A DNA stretch of 64,000 bases from Mantamonas sphyraenae (lineage: Eukaryota > CRuMs > Mantamonadidae), in contig JAPMXV010000034.1 in NCBI GenBank assembly GCA_026936335.1, positions 248,001-312,000 of the forward strand. The letters are read 5' to 3'. Below are positions 58,012-64,000 of this stretch, in pieces. The translations under genes and the position numbers were made by a program. The notes below the pieces were generated by a model. That model searched no databases, was not told the DNA's origin, and saw only the letters and a list, made by a program, of their open reading frames with translations. Numbering within the stretch: position 1 is the stretch's first letter; each line of letters opens with the position of its first letter.

Positions 58012-59418
58012 ATGTTTGGTCGCCTTCGCTCCAAAGTGCCTGTTGCCACCATGGCGTCGGCGTGTCGTGCACTTGGTCCCTCTGCAGTCCCTGCGCGATC
58101 TGTGCATGTGGCCACTGTGGTCACTGTGGCTCGCCAGCAGCCGTCGGTACACGTCGGCAGGGCGACGCTTGCTGCTGTGCACATGCGCTCCACCACGCTG
58201 GGGCTTCTGACCAATGCAGAGCCAGCCTCCCACGCACAGCCCTTCGGCAGCACGCTGGCAAACCCGTTTATTGTAGATAGGCCGCGCACGTTTGCCACCT
58301 CCCCATTGTCCAGGGACGAGGGCGAGGAAAGCGCGACGACCACGGCCGCTGCCTCGGACGCAACCACGACGGGTCCGTCTGTGGTGGACGCCGTCGTGCC
58401 TCCTGTCGATCCTCAGGTGGCAGCCGACTCTGGGTTCTCCCTCATTACGGGTTTGCAGACTGTGCTCGACTCGGTGCACGACTGGTCGGGCATGCCCTGG
58501 TGGCTCACCATTGTCGCCACCACCATCACCGTACGCACCCTCCTCTTTCCCGTTGTCGTCAACACCATGCGCAACACAGCACGCATGACCTACGTCAAAC
58601 CCGAAATGGAACGACTCCAGGCAAAGCTCAACGACCTCGTTGCCTCGGGCCGCGACTCCCAGGAACTTCGCCTCCAGTACGCCCAGCAGGTGCGCGGTCT
58701 CTTCAAGAAGCACGACTGCAGCCCGTTCCGCAGCTTCCTTTCTCCCCTCTTCCAGCTGCCTATCTTTGTCAGCTTCTTCCTGGCCCTCCGTCGCATCGGC
58801 GAAAACCCAGAGCCCTTTGTCGGCTACACCTCCGAGGGCCTGGGCTGGTTCTCCGACCTCGCCGCCGCTGATCCCTACTACGCCCTGCCCATTGTGTCTG
58901 CTTCCCTCATGTGGCTCACCATCGAGGTCGGTTCCGACGGCATGGACATGAACCAGCCCAACATGAAGACCATGAAGAACGTCTTTCGCGGCATTGCCGC
59001 CGTCACCGTGCCCCTCACCGCACACTTCCCGGCAGGTGTCTTTGTGTACTGGATCAGTTCCAACAGCTTCTCCCTTGTCCAGCAGATGGTTCTCAAGAAC
59101 GAGGGCGTGCGCAAGACCCTGAACATCCCTCCCGTCCTCACGCCCCCTGCCTCCTCCAACGACGCCGCTTCCAGCAATCCCATTGCCGACTTTTTCAAGC
59201 CACCCGACGCAAACGCAGCCGCCAAGCGCAGCGATCCGCCCCCGGTGCTTTTTGCAACCAAGCCCACCCTTGATGCAGAGATTGTCGAGCGCGCTGCACA
59301 GGCCACCATCCGCGAAGTGGCCGCTACACAGGAGAACAAACAGCCTGTGCAACAGCCGCCCGTGGTCGCTCCGACAAAAGGCAAGAAGAGCAAAAAGGCA
59401 CGACGCAAGCGCAAATGA
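58012..59418 (+). CDS. OXA1: OXA1 mitochondrial inner-membrane insertase
   Basis: Intronless, 468 residues from MFGRLRSKVPVATM. A long Arg/Ser/Ala-rich mitochondrial targeting region (about 1-100) is followed by the YidC/Oxa1 core of five helices: MPWWLTIVATTITVRTLLFP, the matrix loop with KPEMERLQAKLND, FLSPLFQLPIFVSFFLALR, the paired helices after PYYALPIVSASLM, and VPLTAHFPAGVFVYWISSN. The tail is Pro/Ala- and Lys-rich, ending in KGKKSKKARRKRK, consistent with ribosome binding. It inserts mitochondrially made and conservatively sorted proteins into the inner membrane. Its stop is 21 bp from that of TRAPPC11, the tightest convergent pair here. Confidence 0.95.
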   Translation: MFGRLRSKVPVATMASACRALGPSAVPARSVHVATVVTVARQQPSVHVGRATLAAVHMRSTTLGLLTNAEPASHAQPFGSTLANPFIVDRPRTFATSPLSRDEGEESATTTAAASDATTTGPSVVDAVVPPVDPQVAADSGFSLITGLQTVLDSVHDWSGMPWWLTIVATTITVRTLLFPVVVNTMRNTARMTYVKPEMERLQAKLNDLVASGRDSQELRLQYAQQVRGLFKKHDCSPFRSFLSPLFQLPIFVSFFLALRRIGENPEPFVGYTSEGLGWFSDLAAADPYYALPIVSASLMWLTIEVGSDGMDMNQPNMKTMKNVFRGIAAVTVPLTAHFPAGVFVYWISSNSFSLVQQMVLKNEGVRKTLNIPPVLTPPASSNDAASSNPIADFFKPPDANAAAKRSDPPPVLFATKPTLDAEIVERAAQATIREVAATQENKQPVQQPPVVAPTKGKKSKKARRKRK

Positions 59419-59439
59419 AACCGCACGCTTCCCTCCATT

Positions 59440-61770
59440 CTATTCGTCCAGTCCACACGGTTCCACAAACACACTCCGCGTCTCTTCCAGCTTGGGCAAC
59501 ACCGAGCCATAGCGTGTCGGATGCACGTGGATCTGGGGCAGGTTGACCATGCCCGAGTGGACGGGCACGAGTTGAAAGTTGAGGACGTGAGGGGGTGCGT
59601 TGGGCAGCACCACAAACGACACGTTCTTCAGTCCGCTGTACATGAACGTGTCTGTTTCGCTCACGGTGACGTTGACCGGCTGCGGAACAACGCTTTCGTT
59701 GCTGATGCTCACTTGCAACAGGATGGGCTCGCCCACCTTGCCCTTGGCGGGGCTTGTGGCCACGTCCACCTCGAAAATGCCACTGTGCACCATGGTCTGT
59801 GGCAACTTGAGTTGGTTGACCACGACGTCTGTGCCGACGCCATCTTCGATGCGGCGGAAGAACACGCACAGGCTGCCCAGCTGCGTCTCGCCCTCCACAC
59901 GTGGCGTCATGTGCACCACACTGCTGATTTCCTCGTGCTTGACCATCACATTGTCCACCACATTGTCCACGTCCAGCACGGGCTCCTCCACGTCCACCCA
60001 CTCGCCCGGTTCAGACACGACGGGAAAGTGCACGTCGACGCTGGAGCTCATTTGCACCTGAGCACGCACCAGTTGCACCTCAAACTCGGTCTCACTCACC
60101 AACTGCAGCTGAAGTGACAGTTGCTCGTTGCGCAGCACCTGGAACCGGTCTGCACTCCCCAGCAGCAGCAGATCCTTGGTGTCGCGCGTGAACTGCGTGT
60201 CCGTAAGCAGCATCAGACGCGGCGCAAACGGATACACGACAGGCAGCACGTGCGCCTGCTCCACAGTTGTCTCATACTCGCGCGCTGTCAGGTACGTCAG
60301 CCTGACCTGGAGTGTTTTCTGGCACTGCTGTGCGCAGCGCACATAGACGACCACCTCGCGCTTGCTGTTGGGCTCCATCTCCTCAATGTCAATCTCTCCG
60401 TTCTCCTCAAAGAGCATGTACTTGCGGTGCACCGCAATGACACTGGATGGCAAGTCGTCTTCGCTGTCGTCGCTGGCCTCGCTCGCATCGTCGTCGTCCG
60501 CATCTGCAAGCACGTACACCTCGGACTGCTCTCCCTCCTGGCTGGCACCCATGCTGATTTTCATGGAGCCCCGCACCACATGGTCCTCGCAGCTGTCCAG
60601 GTGGAAGGTCAGGCGGTGGTACTCGTTGACCAGGGCGGGCGGCGTGTGGTCCAGCACCATCTGCATGCGCGCCTCGGGCTCTTCTACACGCAGAAAGGTG
60701 CGATCGGAAAAGGTCGACTGCACCCACAGGCCGTTGACGTCGTTGCCCGACAGACGCGAACGCACGCGCTCGCACAGTTTCCATCGAAAGTGAACGCAGC
60801 TGTTGGACGTTGCGTCGCCCAGGGTCAGCACCACGTACGTCACCTCCAGATTCTTGGCCTCGGGCGGGTTCAGCGTAAACTCCAGCAGTGTTTCCACGCC
60901 GGGCTGGATCAGCAGCCGTTCGTCGTCGCCGGTGACCTCTTCGTTGTGCGCCGACTCGTTGAATTGGATTTGCAGCCTGTCAAACTGCAGCGGCTGCGGA
61001 CCGCTGAGGACCAGGGCCACGCGGTACGACACTTGTGTGCGCACAAACACACGCTGGGTGTCAAACCGGACGCGGCAGCCAATGAGAGGATGATCTGTGG
61101 TGAGATCGATGGTCAGCGGTGTGGTCAGAGGTGACACCGCGGGTTTCAGAGTGCGCGAAGAGAGCGGATCGACATCGGAGCCCTGGTCGGAGTCTGACTT
61201 GTAGTTGAGCAGGTACACGAGGGCCTCCTGGATGTCCAGCTTTTGCTCCAGCGGACTGGTCATGTTGCCGGACATGAGCTCGAGTGCAGTCATGACGTAG
61301 TCCACGCTGAGGTCCAGCTGCTTGGTGCAGACCATGGACTGGTCGAGGATGGAGGTCAGGATGGGCCACCACCTGTCCTTGCGGTAGTTGTTGGCAATGC
61401 GGTCAAAGAAACTCTTGGCCATCTGGAAGTTGCCCGAGTTGTAGTACTCCTCGGCCATCTGGGACGCAATGTACAGGATGTTGCGGCCCGACTTTGTGCG
61501 CTTGCACTGGTCGTAGGCCTTTGTAAGCAGCTCAATGACCAGTGGCGAGTGCTGCACCTGCGCCTCCAGATACAGCGCCTGAAGCAGCTCCTGTTCCATG
61601 TTCACCTCGGGCACCTCAAGCAGAGGGGTGGACAACACGGGCTTGCCGATGTACTGCTGCCCATGCTCCAGGTCGATGGTCGCCAGTGAGTATCCTGTGG
61701 TGGGTGTCTGATCCACAGGCACAACACGAGACACCGCCCACGTGTTGTTGTTGACGCCGCCTGACGACGA

Positions 61771-61804
<34 letters not shown>

Positions 61805-63175
61805 TGTCCTGCCGATCCAGCGTTGTTCTTACCCTTGCCACTGTCCTTCTTGACCTTGACGGCGCTGACAAGATCGGTGAGCTCCTTGGCGACGTCGCGT
61901 CTGCGCTTGGCATATGTGGCTGCAGCCTGGTAGTAGAACACGGGCTGATGCCACTTGTCGGCTGTCGGGGAGATGTAGTGGGGAATGGCTTGGAGCATTT
62001 CGCCAAAGGCACGATACTGGCGAGCAACCCATGCCCAGTGTTCAAAGGCCTTTCGCTCGTCGCCAAGGAGTCCCTTGTAGACGGTCATGTGGTACTTGAA
62101 CTGGTCGACGGCGTGGGTCACCTTGCTGTCGGTGAGGTTGAGGGTGCAGCCTGTGATGTGACAGCGACACAGCTTGTAGTTGATAAAGTCTGCCACGGCC
62201 TTGATCTCGGAGATCTTGTCAAAGGCGCGTTCGATTTGAAGCAGATGGGTGTATGCGGCGGAGTAGGACTTGATGGCAGTCTTGTAGTCGCGACGGAACT
62301 CGGAGAAGTAGGCCGCCTTGAAGTTGGAGCGGACCATGTACTCGAGAGGCGTGGCACTCTTCTTGGACAGCGTGTCGCCCTTGCCCTTCTTGGCCTTTTT
62401 CACCTGGTCCTTGTAGTACGCATCGCACAGGTCGTAGATCTTGCTGCGCATCTTGTTCCAGCTGGCAAAGATGTCGCTGGGCTGGAGGTTGAACACCTGG
62501 CTCGAGGACACCTGCATCTGCTTGGCAAAGGCCTTGAGGCGTTCGTCGAGCACATCGGCAGAGGCGCTGCTCGTTGCCACGAGCACAATCACAATCTTGG
62601 TTGATCGGTTCTGCAGCAGGTCCCTGCGATTGGATGGCCAGTGTTCACAAGCAACACACAAGCAACACGGCGTGTCAGCTCCGGCAAGGGGTGCACGTGC
62701 GCAACACCCCGCAAAACGGGGCTCGGGGAGGGAAAATGTGCCCACGGGAGGTGACCGCTCGAGCCAGAAGAAGGGGCTTTGAGCAGCAAGAGACGCGGGA
62801 GAGGGGAACAGAGGGGGCAGGGGCAGGGTGGCAAGTCACTTACTTGATGCCGGTGAGGGTGTGGGCCATGCCCTGGACGCCCGAGTTGTCCTCCTGCGGA
62901 TTCCACTCCTGGAAGAGGACCATGACACCGGGTACGAGGTTGCGGTGTTTGTACATAAAGTTTGCTTTGAGAATACCACGTGGCTTTGCGTGGTGGGCAC
63001 CCTCCACTCGCTCCTTCTTGCGGGGCGGCATGTTTCCCTCGTTCAGAGTGAGCAGACGGAGAGGCGTGTCCTTGCCGATGCTCTTGTCCGCCTCGGCAAT
63101 GTCCGGATGCAGAGCGTCGCAGCCATAAAGGCCGACGAGCGGGGTGGGCGAGAAGCGCACCTCGTCCGGGTACAT
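59440..63175 (-). CDS. TRAPPC11: TRAPPC11 (foie gras) vesicle-tethering subunit
   Basis: Exons 63175-62844 and 62623-59440 (220-nt intron GTAAGT...CGCAG with GCTGACAC, phase 2) give 1171 residues. The N-terminal part has KPRGILKANFMYKHRNLVPGVMVLF and, after the splice, DLLQNRSTKIVIVLVATSS. The foie gras domain follows (MVRSNFKAAYFSEFRRDYKTAIKSYSAAY, FEHWAWVARQYRAFGEM). The C-terminal half is a series of beta-sandwich (gryzun-like) domains. A poly-Ser run interrupts it around residue 430 (61760-61800). TRAPPC11 belongs to TRAPP III, which activates Rab1 in ER-to-Golgi and autophagy traffic. Confidence 0.95.
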
Positions 63176-63252
63176 CTGGGTCGAGAGAGGTGTGTGTGGG
63201 TTTTTGGCTGCGCTGGCAAGTGCAGGCCATCGTCAACATCGTCTCTCTAGCC

Positions 63253-63717
63253 ATGGATTGGGTGCAGGGCGCTGTGGATTACATACTAGGCATCTCTGTG
63301 GGCGCGGTCGCATGGGTGGTGGTCGGATTAGGCGTGGGGGCCGCGACGTTGTTGGCGCTGGTGTTTCTGGCTCAGTTTGTGGGCCAGCTGGTGGGCCACA
63401 TGGCACAGCGCAACTCGGGTGCCGAGGGGCCGTCAAGTGTGGTGCGTTACGCGGTGATGGTACTGCCCCTGGTGCTGCAGGTGTTTGCTGCAGCGATGGG
63501 GGGCCTTGTTGGAGCGCTTGTCTCTGGGCAACCGTGGCTCTCCACTGCCATGGGCTATGGCTTGGGAGGATATGCATTTCAGACGACACAGGCGCAAGGG
63601 ATGAATGGCAACGACCTCCCGGTGTCTGGGCGTCTGGAACTGGGTCTGAAGGTGGGGTCGGCGTTGTCGTTTGCGCTGGGTGGTCTGGCCGGCCGTGAGC
63701 TGTACTGGATGGCGTAA
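63253..63717 (+). CDS. Small four-TM membrane protein, unknown
   Basis: Intronless, 154 residues from MDWVQGAVDYILGIS; its ATG is 77 bp from the TRAPPC11 start on the other strand. Four or five hydrophobic stretches: SVGAVAWVVVGLGVGAATLL, VFLAQFVGQLVGH, YAVMVLPLVLQVFAAAMGGL and VGSALSFALGGLAGR. It is unusually rich in Gly and Val. I recognise no family. Possible 5' exons cannot be excluded because the frame is open upstream of the chosen ATG. Confidence 0.65.
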   Translation: MDWVQGAVDYILGISVGAVAWVVVGLGVGAATLLALVFLAQFVGQLVGHMAQRNSGAEGPSSVVRYAVMVLPLVLQVFAAAMGGLVGALVSGQPWLSTAMGYGLGGYAFQTTQAQGMNGNDLPVSGRLELGLKVGSALSFALGGLAGRELYWMA

Positions 63718-63842
63718 GGGGCAGCACAGGGTGGGACGGGAAGAAAAGGTATGCAGTGGAGAGTGGAAGACTTGAGGAGAATGAACACGAGTCAAGAGAG
63801 AGGCTGTGCAGTTGCGGGGGCGAAGCCAATCGCAACCTGACC

Positions 63843-64000
63843 ATGGCCTCGTACGACGCGCTGCCTCAATGGTTGCAGGGAGAAAACAGCGGTAATGCAT
63901 CGGACGGAGGAGGAAATGGAGGTGGAGGGCCGTCGCAAGGGTCATCAGGCATGGATGTGGAAGAGGGAGCAGGGAAGAAAAAGGTGAACCCGCGGCATGC
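63843..64000 (+). CDS. Start of an unidentified gene (cut by window end)
   Basis: The ATG in a CCATGG context begins MASYDALPQWLQGENSGNAS followed by a Gly/Ser-rich stretch and an acidic-to-basic segment (MDVEEGAGKKKVNPRH). It is open to the window end; a GTGAAC after the KKK codons could be a donor. Too little is visible to name it. Confidence 0.55.
   Translation, partial: MASYDALPQWLQGENSGNASDGGGNGGGGPSQGSSGMDVEEGAGKKKVNPRH

Overview
This window is nuclear DNA from a unicellular eukaryote with a very compact, GC-rich genome. The evidence is short spliceosomal introns (about 45-220 nt, GT-AG, often with a CTGAC branch-site-like motif), GCCATGG-type start contexts, standard stop codons, and genuinely eukaryotic genes: FACT SPT16, RAB7, uS7/RPS5, GLE1, TRAPPC11, NC2-beta, SIRT6/7, TSEN54 and OXA1. 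Prominin-like, Patched/RND-like, TOM1/GPR137-like and possibly FAM149-like genes suggest a free-living, perhaps flagellated protist. I cannot assign a genus from sequence alone. Exon-intron structures below were built by hand from splice signals, reading phase and family alignment.

Layout. 1-10.3 kb: 3' part of an Ig/filamin-like gene, an F-box-like helical protein (-), a BTB-SPRY protein (+), an M1 aminopeptidase (-) with a minisatellite upstream, and a CTL/SLC44-like transporter (-). 10.5-19.3 kb: a prominin-like pentaspan protein (+), a membrane-anchored coiled-coil protein (-), a PX-BAR sorting nexin (+), a SIRT6/7-type sirtuin (-) and a PEMT/OPI3 methyltransferase (+). 19.3-30.2 kb: leishmanolysin with an IPT domain (-), TSEN54 (-), an ankyrin protein (-), SPT16 (+), a TOM1/GPR137-like 7TM protein (-), CIAO2/MIP18 with an AT-AC intron (+) and a small membrane protein (+). 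30.4-39.5 kb: two tandem Patched-like RND paralogues and GLE1 (all -). 39.5-48.3 kb: an LRR-RasGEF (+), a possibly FAM149-like gene (-), a three-LIM protein (+) and RAB7 in seven exons (-). 48.5-64 kb: a tandem-C2 protein (+), phosphatidylinositol synthase (-), an REXO-type exonuclease (+), uS7 (-), NC2-beta (-), a crotonase (+), OXA1 (+), TRAPPC11 (-), a small 4TM protein (+) and the start of a further gene (+).

The genes do not form operons and the functions are mixed housekeeping. The dominant theme is packing. Convergent stop codons lie as little as 21 bp apart. Divergent starts are usually 30-220 bp apart, and in one well-supported case (PI synthase / REXO exonuclease) the two start codons overlap inside a palindromic GCCATGGC. 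The window has a membrane and lipid flavour (PEMT, PI synthase, CTL-like, prominin-like, two RND sterol-sensing-like proteins, a sorting nexin, RAB7, TRAPPC11), but I see nothing tying these into one pathway. I found no mobile elements, rRNA, tRNA or CRISPR arrays.
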